A stretch of DNA of 64,000 nucleotides from Phoenix dactylifera (GCF_009389715.1 NW_024067841.1:380001-444000); one strand, 5' to 3'. Counted from the first letter of the stretch, positions 1 through 13,049 are shown. Notes: generated by a model from the letters alone, not told the origin. Numbers and translations are program-made.

Positions 1-2510
1 AAGATGAAAAAAGAAGAGATATGATGTGCTTCAGGCACGGCATGGCCATCTGCACCGAGCCAAGCCAATTAGTGGATGTATGGTCACCAGCTCACTTTTT
101 TCGAAGTTCGACCTAGGCTTTCTGCGAATGGATTTTCATTTAACCAAGAGTTCTCGTCTCGAAATAGGACCGAAAAAGAACAAAAGGTTTTAAAAACTTT
201 TGGGACAATGAATAGTTAGAGGATAAGGTTGATTTTTTATTTTTTGAAAAATTAAATCTTCTCAAATTAAAACTTCAACATCTAGAGTCCTATTTATCTC
301 CATCGACACTAACTTTTTGCCGTATTATGCTCTTGGGACCTCTCCCAACAGGAGCTGTTTCATTAGGACAGCGTGGCTCTAACCCATGTGACGCCGTGCC
401 GTGGAACTATTGATGCGGTCCTGTTGGACTTGGTTTCCAAGCCTCCGAGCTTAACCATATCATGAGCAAGAGATAAATAACCATGGAATCCAATTGAATA
501 CCTGCGGTAGTGCAATAGCTAAGAGAGACGAGGCCTAATCCTACGTCACTTAACATTCTATTTGCCATGCATGCATGCATTCTTGTGTTGTGTTAGGGCT
601 TGTTGTTGATGAGCAACAGAATCTTCAGCCCTACTCTCCTCATCTAGAGCCATCGCAATCCTATCCGACCGCGGCCACCTGCGGTCTTTTTCGGTACCCG
701 ATGCTAACTTTTGTGCACATGAGCGAGCTCAGGCAAGGTGCAGCCCTTGGAGTCAGTGATAAAGAGATCAGAAAGGCGACCGATCCCTTCGGAGGAAGAA
801 GACAGTGAACAGTGGCTGTGAGGGAACTTTAACCGGGCCTTTCATCATGACCATCGATGTCTCATTACTTGCCACATCTCAAAGTCATAAACAGCGTTCG
901 CCCAAAAACAAAGTAAAACGTAGTTTTGCACGGCGGTTCTTCGTGTGGACGCACGGCACCAGAGAGAGAGAGAGAGAGAGAGATCAAAAGCGACACCGGG
1001 CCTGGAAACTCGACAGCCTGATGTTTTCCTCCCTCTCTTCCCTCTTGAGATCGAGAAACTTCCAAAACAGTACATGTAATTGGGCTTGGACCTGAAGCAT
1101 GATGCATTTGAGAAGACTGCTTCCATCCGAATCATATTAATTTTTATGTATATTGACGTAGCCCAACATGATATGTTTGCTAACTGAGGCTAAAATGAGC
1201 CCGCATTACGCAGTCCAGTCTTGGTCCAACTTAAAATATCTCAGCCTCCTTGTATGTCACCCTTTGATTAGTTTGGTTCGTAAGTTGATATTAGGACTAT
1301 TATTGTTATTGTTATAGGTTAAGGGCTCGAATGAGATTGATTGAAGTGCCCATCCTCATAAATAAGGTTTGTGGTAGCATTCTGCATTGACATACTGGTT
1401 CTAGTTTATTCCACTTGTTATCTAGATTTGTTACTAGTTTTGCATCCCTATATAGATATAAACAGTACATATTGACCAAGATTTGCTTAGATTTTTATGC
1501 ATAATATATATTTGGAGATTTTATATAGCTAGCCACTTATCATTCACATAAAAAATCATATTTAGATAGTAAATTACTAGAATTATCGAATTATAAGAAT
1601 TAGTTATTAGGAGAAAAGAAATTATTTCTGAAAGAGCCATTGACAACCATCAAGGATAGAGTTATGAGGACATGGAGGCATCAAAGAAGGATAGTTAATG
1701 CTGAAAAATTGCATATTTTCAAGGTAAAAAAGGAGGAAAAAGGTATTATTTGCATGTGATCTCACTCTCCTTGGCAACACCAACAATATATATATATATA
1801 TAAATCATGAAATTTGGTTATTATAGTCGTGTATCTTAGGATCAAGCCTCTAGTATGAAAGACGTACCCAATCTTAAGCATTTCTTTTTTAATTCCCAAT
1901 TATCTTGTATTGTTCCATTTTATGTAGTAGATCAATCCTATCATGCATTCCCTCACTATAATTTTTATGACGATGATTGCCATTCTGATTTGAATGATTA
2001 GTGGCATACGGGATATATCAATGTAAAGTATTGGATAATCTTCAAAAGCTTGTTAAGGAATTTCATCAACACGTCACTAGAGCTATACAACCAAGACCTA
2101 TGTTGCACAACAAATTATTTGTCCTTGCTGATTGGACATGAAAAAATCTAAAACTCTCATCAACCTCTCCATCGATCATTGTCAACCAAGAGAGAGAAAA
2201 AAAGTGAAAATACCGTGAAAGGTTAAGTAAAATGCAACATCAAAGAATATATAGTAACAAGAATAGCAAATTGGCTTGAGCCCAAGTGTACTTGCATCCG
2301 CTCCGAGGCCTTTTAATAGGGGAAGGTTTAGCGTTCGGTCTTGGGAGGTGTTTTTCTAGTATTTTTGGCACTAGTTATTTCTTAATTCTGCAGTAAGAGA
2401 AACAATTTCTCAATAATAAGATGCAGAAAGATGCAACATAGCTTGTAATAGCCTAAGCATGTGCATGCTCTAACGTTTGTGGTAGATTGATTTTGGCCAT
2501 ATATATACAA
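1..2510. other. Intergenic, no gene recognised
   Basis: I find no convincing coding region here. Short open frames around 575-1135 show no family motif and overlap on both strands. There is a short GA microsatellite at about 961-983 and an (AT)n run near 1787-1802. The rest is AT-rich and unremarkable. Confidence 0.5.
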
Positions 2511-2514
2511 TGCT

Positions 2515-2790
2515 TCTTCTTTTTTTTTATTTTTTAGTACACCGGCTATGCACCCTACCCTAATGTAGGAGTAGCCAACCGAATCAGAGGCTACAACCTG
2601 GCTCATGTGCGAAGGAGGGGCCCCCGGTAAAGCCAAAGTACCTCTTCGGAGTGCTGCGCAGCATAGGATACAATCCAATATGCGGCCATGTTTGCCTTCC
2701 GGTACACGTGCACTACCTGAAAGGTGCTACAATCTTTCACCATCAATCTGATGTCGCGAAGCAGGGGACTCGCCTCTATCCCTCCTTCCT
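2515..2790 (-). mobile_element. LINE 3' remnant (RNase H domain, RVT_3 type)
   Basis: Read on the minus strand from about 2780, the translation contains SPLLRDIRLMVKDC followed by VHVYRKANMAAYWIVSYAAQ, then a decayed tail that ends in an A-rich run (T-rich on plus, about 2518-2536). This is the C-terminal half of the RNase H-like domain that many plant L1-type LINEs carry after the reverse transcriptase. At least five more copies of this signature occur in the window. The copy is 5'-truncated, and no intact element is present. Confidence 0.7.
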
Positions 2791-2799
2791 ACTCCCATA

Positions 2800-4870
2800 A
2801 CAATGCTTCTTTATATGCTCGAAGTTTTTTTTTTTTGCTTAGGCAAAAGGGAAGAGGGGGGTGGAGAGAACCTCACTCGCATAGCAACCCCCACTGGGCC
2901 CCCTTCCTGCTGGAGAATGTTCGATGCGAGTAGAATTTTTTTTATTCATATCTTTTCCATCTGCGGCAGAGCCCCACCAGCGTGGCAGCCCTATCTCCAT
3001 GTGAGTACGTCACACGGGCACCACCTAAATAAACGGTAGACCAGATAGTGATTCCATCGGACAAAACTGACAGGAGGCATCTGGTCTCCATATTTAATCG
3101 ATACCTGCGTGTTTCAAACTTGGGCACTCTGATGGAATCAAAGCTTCATTTTCACCGTGCTACCATCTATGCGTGAAGTTAAACAACAAAAAAGTTTGAA
3201 AAGTGTGAGAGCATTTTTGCTTTGTTTTTTTTTTCTTTGGGCACATTGAAAAAGCGCAAGGACTTTAAACCTTTGTCTTTTGTGCAATGGTAGGGCACTT
3301 TCCCTTTACTGTTATGTCTCGTGCATGTTGCATGTGTTGGTGCTTTCACGAGAAAAGGCCGACAGCATGCTGATTGCTGTATATTATATTAGAGGCTTAT
3401 GGGCCCTTGCAGCGATTGCTATTTAATCTTGAATTGTATGCTTTTACCAAAAACGGAAAAAATATATCTAGAGCTGCAATTACGACGTGAATCAGTGCAA
3501 ACGTCATAGGCGACGTCTTACCGAAGTTAAAAAAGAAAAAGGTGAAATAAAACGCATGCAAGGCCAGATAACTATCCTATGCATTGCTTTTGTAGGTTAA
3601 TTTGATTACGGTTAGACGCGACTACGTCAGCATATGCTACCTCAATGAATCATGCCTATATGCTTTTGTATAGGCTCCTCTTACTGACTCATGCTCTTGA
3701 ACTACAAATCTACTATTACCACTACTACTCTCTCTCCCCCTAGCCTCCTTAAGTACACCATGGACATGCACATATCCTGAGCTAGGTTGATATCAAGATA
3801 GTGCTACATGTGACCAAGGTTTCAACAACATATAGATCATTGTAATTAACGGCTATAACGATCATTATTTATCCCTATATATTACAATTCTTTTAGTATA
3901 CTATAATCATTGTTATAATACGAAATAATGGGCAATAATGGAAAAACAACAACATTATTTTTCAGATCTTACAATCTTTTGAAGAGAGAATTGATATAAA
4001 AAAAAAAACTTTGAAAAATGATATTTTATTCAGAGAATGATACAAATAATTAATAAAAATAATGACTGTTATTTACAATGTAAGAACGCTAAATACTATG
4101 TTATCACAGCTGTTATCTTTTTTATATTCTTCTTATTACATATAAAACATAATGGAGGGCCTCTCGCTCCCCTATATCTCTAGCTGTAATAGAAATATTC
4201 CAAACGAATGCGACTGCGAGTTGAAGTGTATGTCCTTTGGCTTCGAGGATACACTTTTTATTTGCTTTCAGCGGAAAACGTACGTGATGCACAGCCACCT
4301 ATTTAGTATTTTCCTTAAGCGGGCTATATTAATTTGGATCTGATGCTTTCTAAGGTAGGGATGAAGAAAGAGTGGTGCCCCCAAATAGTTTCAGCGTCGT
4401 TGGCATTTGATTCGACACGGACAGATCCTTGTGACAGCGAAGCCCCAACCCAAATAGGTTTCAAGTGGTCCTCGCTAACAGGATGGTCGTTGTGCCCACC
4501 GTGCGGCAGAATATATTGGACCAAATTCTTAGATTTCGTTCTTCAAATTTTTTTGAAGTTGTTTGCTTCCATTTTCATCTCTGTTTTGCTCGGATATAAC
4601 TTTGAGCGATCGGTTACGATGCTATAACTTTGGACTGTTATTTACTCATACATGCGATGTAATTAGTACTTAGGGGATGTACCATGTGAGATTCGGATCC
4701 AGAATCTTAATTTGATTGCCAAAGAAAAGAGCGCGGCAATTGGAGCAAACCCCACTTCGCTCAATTAATAATTTTAATATAAAATGATAGCTATAGAACA
4801 ATCATTTTTTTGTCATTATAACTGAAAACAACTGTTCATCATCAAATAGAAAAATATCAGCCATTTGATG
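2800..4870. other. Intergenic, AT-rich
   Basis: No coding sequence recognised. Homopolymer T/A runs (about 2826-2837, 2936-2943, 3223-3233, 3999-4008) and long AT-rich stretches (3,800-4,140) suggest decayed transposon sequence, but I could not define ends. Confidence 0.45.
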
Positions 4871-4876
4871 CTAAGT

Positions 4877-5084
4877 GATAAGGATCAAATTCAAAATCCT
4901 TCAGATTTAGATTCCTTTAAGACATCCTTGGTTTAGGCATAATCTCCTCCTAGTCACCCATGATTGTAGGAGTTACCCAATGATAAAAATCAAATTCAAA
5001 ATCCTCTAAATTTGAATTCAGTTTAGGCATCTTCGATCACGGCACAATCTCCTCCCTATCAACGATTGCAGGAGTTACCCAATG
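4877..5084. repeat. Two-copy tandem duplication, unit about 104 bp
   Basis: Copy 1 starts at about 4877 and copy 2 at about 4982. Both begin with a GATAA(A/G)(A/G)ATCAAATTC-like stretch and both end in GGAGTTACCCAAT (4967 and 5071). The copies differ by scattered substitutions and small indels, so the duplication is not recent. Confidence 0.75.
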
Positions 5085-5910
5085 TCACATGGTTATAGGC
5101 ATTCTGGTATATATTCTTTGTAAACAATAGTTTTCAATTTTCAAATGTAATTAACAGTTGTATATTCAGACTTATATAAAGCTAAGTCTCTCTACTAAAT
5201 TGGAGCGAGAGTTTGCAATATCTGCTTCATCTTTTCACTAAGAATTGAATCTAACGCTTCTAAAACTTGAGGTAGTTAGATTAATACTTTTAAAACTCCA
5301 AAGCACCTCAGAAAGCTCCGACATTAATTCGCAAAATTGATGTACGAGCCAGTAACCATCAAAAAGCTTTGGGTGCATGTCAATTCGGTGGACGGCATTG
5401 CTGGGAGAATCCTCCTAATATCTTCATTTCTAGCCAATAAAATTCTGCCAAAAGCCAGTGACAACTGATGTTGCAGATGCTTCACTCTTCCACGACACTG
5501 ATGTATGATGCAGTGTGGTATGAGGTTGTTTGAACTTTGAAGAGAAAACTGTGGCTGGCTATCGAAACATGGATGGAAGTCTCCATCTTTGCTGACTAGC
5601 TTTCCTTAAGCATATGGAAAAGTAAACGAACCCAGGAGTGCACATTCTTTATCTCACCACCACAGCCACTAACCAAACCTACCAATCCAACTTATTCCTA
5701 TCTCCAGTGCATTCACCTAAACTTAATTCAACCTCTCGCTATAATTCATACCTTCCAGTACTGGAAGACGTACATTTATCTTCCTCCCAACCAAAGAAAG
5801 GAACCGAAGAGAGAAAAAGAGGCATGATCATTAAACCATGTAGCATAAAAGGAAAAAAGGAGGAGAAAAGGAAGCAAAAAAGAAAGAGAGAGAGAGAGAG
5901 AGAAACTCTC
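5085..5910. other. Intergenic, including the 3' flank of the OVATE gene
   Basis: No gene seen. A (GA)n tract lies at about 5886-5903, just beyond the OVATE stop codon, and probably falls in its 3' UTR (read as CT on the transcript). Confidence 0.4.
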
Positions 5911-5915
5911 AGCAA

Positions 5916-6655
5916 TCATGTTGTGGTAGCTAGAGTGGGAAAGCACGCAGAGAAGCCTTCTTTATCTTGAGACACAAGTTGCACGAGCAAATCCACAAAT
6001 GCCATCACTATAATCTTGTGGTTCTTCTTTTCATTAAGCCTGAGGTAGCAATGCAACAGTTCCTGGAGGCGAGGCCACTCCCTCAGCTGGTGCGCCTCCA
6101 CCATCTCCTCCATCGACGCTCTGAAGTCGTGATACGGGTCATCCGACGCCATGGATAGCGCCACACTCTCTTCATGGAATGAGGCCTTCTCGACCCCCGC
6201 CGTCGCCCCCGTCTCCGGCCATGGATCGCCCAAAGGCGACATCTTTAGGACGTCGGTCTCGGCTTTGGCTTCCTCCATTATGGATTTGGTAGTGCAGGGA
6301 GAGAAGAAGAACCTGGCGGAGCTTATCGGACCTTTCGGGAGGTCGTTGGGATTTTCCTCAGGCTCAGCTGATAGAGAAAAGGAGGACATGGTGGAGGTGG
6401 TGAAGGCACTGGAGAGGGAATTAATCCTCCTCGAGGTGGGGTTGTGGTGGGAGAAGCCTGGAGAGTCCAGATGAGGAAAAAGAACAAGAAGAGGTGGAAG
6501 TGGTGTAGTAGCAGACGTTAACTGAAGCTGTAGTGGTCCACTTCTCTGAACGAGTGGGTCTTGGCCTCTTGGATGCAGAAGAGACCTGCTGGTTTGAGGC
6601 TGGGGATGGCTTCTTGGAAAGATTCACATGAAGATTTCACCTTCAGTTTTCCCAT
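5916..6655 (-). CDS. OVATE family protein (OFP), N-terminal part frame-disrupted
   Basis: OVATE proteins are plant transcriptional repressors that act with TALE homeodomain proteins and microtubule-linked TRM proteins to set organ shape. The intact stretch 6389-5916 encodes 157 residues. Residues 71-138 are a clear OVATE domain (FHEESVALSM, DDPYHDFRASMEEMVEAH, then CYLRLNEKKNHK and FVDLLVQL). The C-terminal tail is short, as usual. The expected start lies upstream at 6655, in another frame: MGKLKVKSSCESF..., with an EAKTHSFR segment like the KTLSFR box near the N terminus of class OFP13/16. That frame hits a stop at 6518. Serine-rich sequence typical of the family continues in a second frame (6627-6421), and the domain sits in a third. 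OFP genes are normally intronless, so this looks like one or more frameshifts (decay or assembly error) rather than an intron. The family call is firm; intactness is doubtful. Confidence 0.8.
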
Positions 6656-6735
6656 CTAATCTCTTCTAACCTCTGCTGATGCAGAGAAAAGGTTTCAAAA
6701 ACTAGAGACTGTTTGAGAGAGAAATGAAATGGACA

Positions 6736-6747
6736 CATTTATATATA
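6736..6747 (-). promoter_or_regulatory. TATA box of the OVATE gene
   Basis: On the minus strand the sequence reads TATATATAAATG about 80 bp upstream of the ATG at 6655. Position and sequence fit a TATA box and imply a 5' UTR of about 50 nt. Confidence 0.55.
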
Positions 6748-6799
6748 GGTGTTGTTTTCTAATTTGGCGACCAGTTATTAAACACAGGACCACAATGGG

Positions 6800-9000
6800 C
6801 TAAATACAAGGTGCAAAGACTAGGGCACATGATACGCGACGGGAACATCGATCATGCCATTAAAATTGTTTTGCTGCTGCACTGCAACCATAAATTTCAA
6901 TCCGATAAGGAAGGCTGCGTCATATTGAGGATGATGAAGTTTCCATTGCTTGGTGCAGGGGCGGCAATGGGGGTTGGGTTGGGTTGGGTTGGTTGCGATA
7001 GAAAGGTAGCCTTGCAATCTTGACCCAACTTTGTGTTGGGAGTTTCTGAACCCCAAGGATGAACACGGCTCGAGTCTTTAACACCCCAATGAACCAAAAT
7101 GGCTCATAGCAATCCACTATAGAATTTTAGATGGTCCGCACCTGACCCACTAATAGTTCTCGAAAAGAACTAGACAACTAGTAGTAGTGGGCATTAGCAA
7201 ATCATTCAAGATCAACCTAGCCTAGAGCCAATGCAACAAAATAGGAAGTCTAACCCTAATTACGAGACTTGTATCTGATTCATTTAAAGTCAAGATCAGA
7301 AAGTCTGCCTTATATTTAACCTAACTAGAATGCACCTGATGTGAACCCGATCAAAAAGGGATCTTAATAACCTGCAATCTAAAATATCTCTTCAAATAAA
7401 TATTTCATCAATTTTTTCGCATTCAAGTCGCGAAGAACGATGAATTGTTATGTCTATACTCTTGACTAGGTTTAGTAATCCTTTTTGAGATAGGTATTTA
7501 ATGGATATATATTGGAAGCATGCACGCATCTTTTAGCATATTGGGTTGGGTATTTTGAAATATTTGTGTAACCGACATTCCGCATGGTGTCTTCTATGCC
7601 ATAGCTAATCTATTTTGGTAATGAGCATTATGTTTCGGCTATCAATCAGCAGATTAACTTATACCTGGTGATTTTAAAAATTTATTAGAAGTTTCAGATA
7701 TTAAGATCGATAACTATTAATTTTCATGTAAAAATTTATTCTAGAAACTTTCATCATTTTCGCCACATAAGCAGAAAGCAACAACGAATGCTAACCAATG
7801 CTACCAACAAATTTACCAAAAAAAAACAAAAGCCAACCATTTCTAGGTGAGTTACGTTTGCATTGGTTTCCTAAATGGAGATCAAATTTTCGACTCCTTA
7901 TGAGGCGCTTCTAAAAATTTCCATACACTTTTGCGATATATGTTGTACAATGGGCATGATTTGCAATTCAATCCACCATTGGGCACAACCAATTTGGTGC
8001 AGTTGAGTGCAATTTTTGAGTTACTTGGGTTCACGTAGGTGCTATGCCATATATTTTCTCTTGAAGGGTTTTGTTGTCTCCTCATAAAACAAATAAAGGA
8101 AAGAAAACAGTTATCAAAGAAATATTGAAAGTTCAAAACTTAGTGAAATGGTTTTAATTGACATTCTTGAGATCCAGTGAATCAGTATTCCCGGGCCATG
8201 ATCTTATATATGCCTAGTCGTTAATTAGGGGGGAAAAAATTAATCAAAAAAGCTAAGAAACTGATGTCTTGTTCGACCTATAAACCTGTAATAAATCCTA
8301 GTGCATTTTATTCAGTGGATATTCTCTAGGAAGTAACATCTAGTTAATTAATGAAGATATACTGGAGTCAAATTAAGATTTTATTTGAGGTTCAATAGGT
8401 CTGCTTTGAATTTGAGGTTTACTACATAAAATATCTTTTCTTTGAAATAGTTTTAATACACTACCTATCATCTTTATGATTTATGGAAAAAAAACACATC
8501 AACATCTATGCTCTACAACTCAACTAGAGTTTCGCATGTCCAATGCACAGAGTGTGAAGATAGTATCTCAAACAGAGCCTAGGAAGCTTGATTTTAATAG
8601 GGCAACTGATACAAGAAAATATACATTTTATCCTAAATATTTTGATATTTGCTTTGCTTATCAACTATATCTGCATGCACAATTTTCTGAGGCATCTGTA
8701 ATTTAATCAGGAATTTTTCATAAAACCTTGTGAAAAATTGAGATTCTTAAAATCTCTTTATCTCCAATTGCTAATAGGGTCAAAGGTAAAGCTCAGGACG
8801 GAAATCAAGGTCGAACAAGGTGACTCAGTGAAAATGTTCATGTCAGTATCCATATTAATTGCAACCCAGTTCATCAATGACCAAAAACCAAGTTCTATCA
8901 GCTCCCACACTCGCAGACCATTCTGCATTGAAAATAAAGTTTTTGGAGTAATATAAATATACTAGAGATAACATTGACTATGTAAACATGTAGTTGAATT
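6800..9000. other. Intergenic, AT-rich repeat-derived sequence
   Basis: No gene recognised. Near 6959-6990 there is an AGGGGCGGCAATGGGGGTTG start followed by GGGTT repeats. This resembles the ends of non-autonomous hAT-type elements common in plants, but I found no matching end. The rest (7,100-9,000) is AT-rich without coding signal. Confidence 0.4.
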
Positions 9001-9003
9001 AGA

Positions 9004-9720
9004 TTGCATGAAGTTGTTCCTACTGTGGTTCATGCTCAATTCACTCAGCTATCCTCACTTTTGGCATCTGCTACTCTTAATCAGGAGAAGGATCATGTTC
9101 TGTGGCAGGCCAACAGCAGGGGGACCTTTTCCTCGTCATCTCTATATCAATTTGTCAACTCGAGAGGGGTGAAATGCAGCTTTGCTTCCTCACTTTGGTG
9201 CCTGCCTATTCCTCTTAAAATCAAGTGTTTTTTATGGCTCCATTGGAAAAAGAAACTGAACACGTGATCTAATTGGCAGAAGGCTCGAAAAGAATTTTAG
9301 TGGGTGCGTAATTTACAACCAAAAATAAACTATTTATTCCTTTTATGTCATTTATTCTCTTCGATTTGGAAGACCATATGCCTAGCTCTAGGAGTACTTC
9401 ATTTACAAGCTTCTCTTTTTTTTTGTCTGGAATGGCTCAATAAGAATTTTTCTGAAAAGGTGCGACCTCTAATTCTTATTATATATGTTGCTTTTGCATG
9501 GGTATGCTGGAGGGAGAGAAACATCAGGCTTTCCTCAACAAGAGCCGCTCGATCGCCTCAGTGGCTTCAGATGAATTGCTTCTGTTTAATAATTGGTTTA
9601 CCCTGTTGTGACCACAACCTCCTTTCTAATTTTGGAAAAAATTGGTTAGGAATTAGAAAGATAACTTCTAGTCTCTTTGCTGCATGATATCTTATCAATC
9701 TTGTTCCTTACTTTATATTC
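9004..9720 (+). mobile_element. LINE remnant with zf-RVT domain
   Basis: The plus-strand translation has the zinc-binding region found after LINE reverse transcriptases: DHVLWQANSRGTFSSSSLYQ, then SLWCLPIPLKIKCFLWL, and after a stop, further pieces such as CHLFSSIWKTICLALGV and AFAWVCWRERNIR. These match the pattern W..(x)G.FS..S.Y, P.KIK.FLWL, HLF..C.F...IW and WxxWxERN. Stops at about 9265 and 9299 break the frame. No reverse transcriptase core, RNase H domain or poly(A) tail is visible, so this is an old fragment of a lineage distinct from the RNase H-bearing copies. Confidence 0.7.
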
Positions 9721-9729
9721 TTTCTTCTA

Positions 9730-11950
9730 TGAGTTGTCACTAAAGAGTACAGTACTATTGTGGATAGCCACCATGTCATCTATATCAGAAATAGATGGTG
9801 CTGCTTCATTATTGTAGCGTGCTGTGCAACGAAATAGGTGACATGGTGGCTATTCATGATTGTACCATATCCTACGGTGCAAAAGTCACACTGCAGAGGA
9901 TTCGACCTCGAATCCATTTTGAATCATGGCACAACAATATCCCTGATTTTGAATATAAGATGGTAGTCGTCCTCAGTTAGGCACCTATCATGGCCTTGGC
10001 GTCCCACTTGCGCTAATAATCACAGGCTGAGGACAAGAAACCCAGCAACTCCCTGCGGTGAAAAAGTCCGAAAACCAGGAACCAAGGAGAACCCCCGTCC
10101 ATCCACTTCAATCCAAGATAACAAAAGGCTGATAACCCTATCGATCATATTCCTTCCTCCCTCCCTCCCTCTTTCTTTTCCCCCACGGTCTCGGAACCCC
10201 TGAAAATATGGCTGACAGACCCTGGCCAGACGCAGGGAAAACTGGACGGCCGCAGCTTTTAATTTTGTTCTTTCTTTCTTGCCTGGTAACCAAGCAGTGG
10301 CTTCAGAATCTGCATGCTGCTGCTCCTCCAGGTTTTGGCTTCTCGCCATCTTTCTTCCCAGATTTCACAAATGCTGCGGATGGAGAGTGATCATTATAAT
10401 ATGCTTTGGTTTTCGTGGAAGGAGGCCGACCTGATATAGCAGCATGAATATTGTATTAGTCAAATCTTTTCAGTTAGGCTCCAGGACTGACTGGTATTGA
10501 GCAATGATGGGAGTCATGCAGGTATCCATGTGAACTCCTGAAGACCATCTGGTTCGTAGAACCTGTAATGATGGTAATTCCCTTGGGCATTCGGCGCTGT
10601 TTGTGAAATTTTTATACATATTCCATCGCCTCTCTTTATGTATGTGCCATCTAACTCACTTCTGCCGTTCGCACGGCATTGCTTTTCCCTTTATATAATG
10701 CCCAGGCTCGTCCCACTAGATTAAATAGATAATTCCCACACTTCAGGAATAACAAGCTTGAGATTTTTTATACTCTCTCCCCCTCGCACATACACACCCA
10801 CATGCACGCACGTATACACCTGTCCATATATATACATATATATATCATCGAGAGAGTGCAAATATGCGCCTAGATTTATATTTAACCCATGCAAAAATAG
10901 AGAGGCTTCACGAGTCTCGCGTATATATGTTGGACTCGCAGCAGTTGTATTGGCACTGAGAAATTCCACCATCACACTATTAGACTCTCAGGGCAGGTTG
11001 GATGGTACCTTTTTTTAAATAAAAAAAGCTTTTTGAAATATTTCTAATCTAAAAAAAAACATTTACAATAAAAAATTATAAAAATATTTTTGGAATAGAT
11101 TAAAAAATTTAGCTTTTGGCTTGTATATCCATCTCATAGCTACTGGCTAGTGGCTAAGCTGCATGATTCGGCGGGCTGTCAAAAGACTCAAGAGTGAAAT
11201 CCCAGGAGTTCTCAATGAAAGAATTAATGTATTCTTGTTTTCCCATTAGGATTGCCTCGTGTTATATAGACTCGTAGCCCAAAGTCTAAAAGCTTAAGTT
11301 ATCGGAAAAAGAACCGGGCGAAGCTAATAAACTTATATAATATTTTTTTTATTAACCAATGTGGAACGTACTATGATAATCTTTCCATCTAATCTCGTGG
11401 ATCCTACTTGAGAGAGGGGGGCGTACCCACAACTCAGGTTCTACTTGACTCTACTGAATCCTCAATCCTGTTATCCTTCACTTATGAGTCTACATGACTA
11501 ATAAAAGTTATGGTGTATAATAAATCTGTCTCTGAGATCATTTGTGCTGTATTTGTGGTCCAAAAATTTAAACTGTTGGGACTAAGGTCCGTATAGACTA
11601 ATAAATTCATATAGCACATTTTTTTATGAATCAATAGAGACTTTCAGCCTGCGGCCCTATCAACCTAACTTACATTTACGTAGGCTGGGCCAAGCATCCT
11701 AGCTTGATTTCAAATATGGGCCTAGATGTAGTAGGGCCAGCTAGGCCGGACATTTGTCGAGCATGATTGCCGGCCTATCGCACGGGCCTCACAGATTGAG
11801 AAAAAGACTACTCGTAAGTCGTAATCAATCAACAGGAGCCTTTTTAAAACTTTTTAAGATGAAAATGGGTCGTCCATTTGTAATTGTTAATATGCCCAGG
11901 TTGAGTTTAACGTGCCAGGACACAATGACTATGGGCTACGCTTGAAACAC
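9730..11950. other. Intergenic, no gene recognised
   Basis: No family-level protein match. Small features only: a purine/pyrimidine tract near 10150-10190, an (AT)/(CA)-rich tract at 10790-10850, and A/T homopolymer stretches at 11010-11100. Two degraded similar stretches near 11325 and 11595, each holding a GACTAATAAA-like start, may be an old duplication. Confidence 0.4.
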
Positions 11951-11959
11951 GGTTTGCGG

Positions 11960-13010
11960 CTTGAGAACGGGCTGGACCACTTGGTCCATGTCTCGTTCCA
12001 TCCACGCGCTGTGATTGATCAAGGGCGAGGTAGAGCATATAACCATACTGTTCAAAGCAAATACAAATAAGGAAGCTGATTTGCAAATTGACCCACTCAG
12101 ATTTGGATATAATCATATTTGCGCATGCCAGTCGAGTTAGCTTAAGTCAACTTTAGCGTTGATTCTTGAATACAAGAGACATGAGGATTTTTTATGCTTA
12201 GCCTAAGTCAACGTCTTTATGTAAGGATTTATGCGGACGTGTGTTTATTCATACATCGGTTATTTATTGAGGAGATCTTAGATACTTATACATGACTAAA
12301 TATATGAAATTCGACTTGAGAACGGGTTGGACCACTTGGTTGATGTCTCGTTCTATCCACACACTATGATTGATCAAAGATGAGGCAGAGCATATAACCA
12401 TCCTGTTCGAAGCAAATATAAATAAGGAAGCTGATCTGCAAATTGACAGGCCTGGATTTGGACTGAATCATATTTGAGCATGTCAGTCAAGTTAGCTTAA
12501 GTCAACTTTCAAGTTGATTTTCAATTACAAGAGACCGGAGGATTTTTTTATGTTTAGCCTAAATCAACATTTTTATGTGAGGATTCATGCAAGCGTGTAT
12601 TTAGCCCTATATCGGTTATTCGTCGAGAAAATCTTAGATATTTATACAAGACTAAACATATAGCATTCAGCTTGAGAATGAGTTGGACCACTTGGTCGAT
12701 GTCTCGTTCCATCTACGCACTATGATTGATCAAGGATGAGGCAGAGCATATAACCATCCTGCTCAAAGCAAATATAAATAAGGAAGCTGATTTGCAAATT
12801 GACATGCCCAAATTTGGATTGAATCATATTTGAGCATGTAAATCAAGTTAGCTTAAGTCAACTTTCATGTTGATTTTCAAGTACAAGAGACTTAGGGATT
12901 TTTGATATTTAGCTAAATCAACATCTTCTTTCAAGGATTCATGTGGGCATGTGTTTAGCCCCATATGCATTATTCGTTAAGGAGATGTTAGGTGCTTATA
13001 TAGAACTAAA
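11960..13010 (+). repeat. Tandem array, three copies of a ~355-bp unit
   Basis: The phrase CTTGAGAA(C/T)G, followed by GGACCACTTGGT, recurs at 11960, 12315 and 12671, giving periods of 355 and 356 bp. Each unit continues with a GATTGATCAA(G/A)G(A/G)(T/C)GAGG(T/C)AGAGC stretch, an AAGTTAGCTTAAGTCAACTT-like stretch and a tail with ATCGGTTATT(T/C). I estimate 80-90% identity between copies by eye. The unit's tail is also found, in reverse orientation, at 61.1-61.6 kb. There is no long reading frame. Confidence 0.85.
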
Positions 13011-13022
13011 AAAATCTAAAAA

Positions 13023-13047
13023 TGATTTTTTTTTTTTTTTTTTTTTT
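13023..13047. repeat. Poly(T) tract
   Basis: An uninterrupted run of about 23 T's lies just after the 355-bp array. It could be the A-tail of a minus-strand retro-insertion, but I see no coding relic next to it. Confidence 0.5.
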
Positions 13048-13049
13048 GG

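Noticed and set aside
6151-6474. 107-codon plus-strand frame opposite the OVATE gene
   Set aside because: It is antisense to the well-conserved OVATE coding sequence and has no motif of its own.
6967-6995. GGGTT repeats that might look telomeric
   Set aside because: The plant telomere unit is TTTAGGG. This is a short GGGTT stretch, more like the end of a DNA transposon relic.
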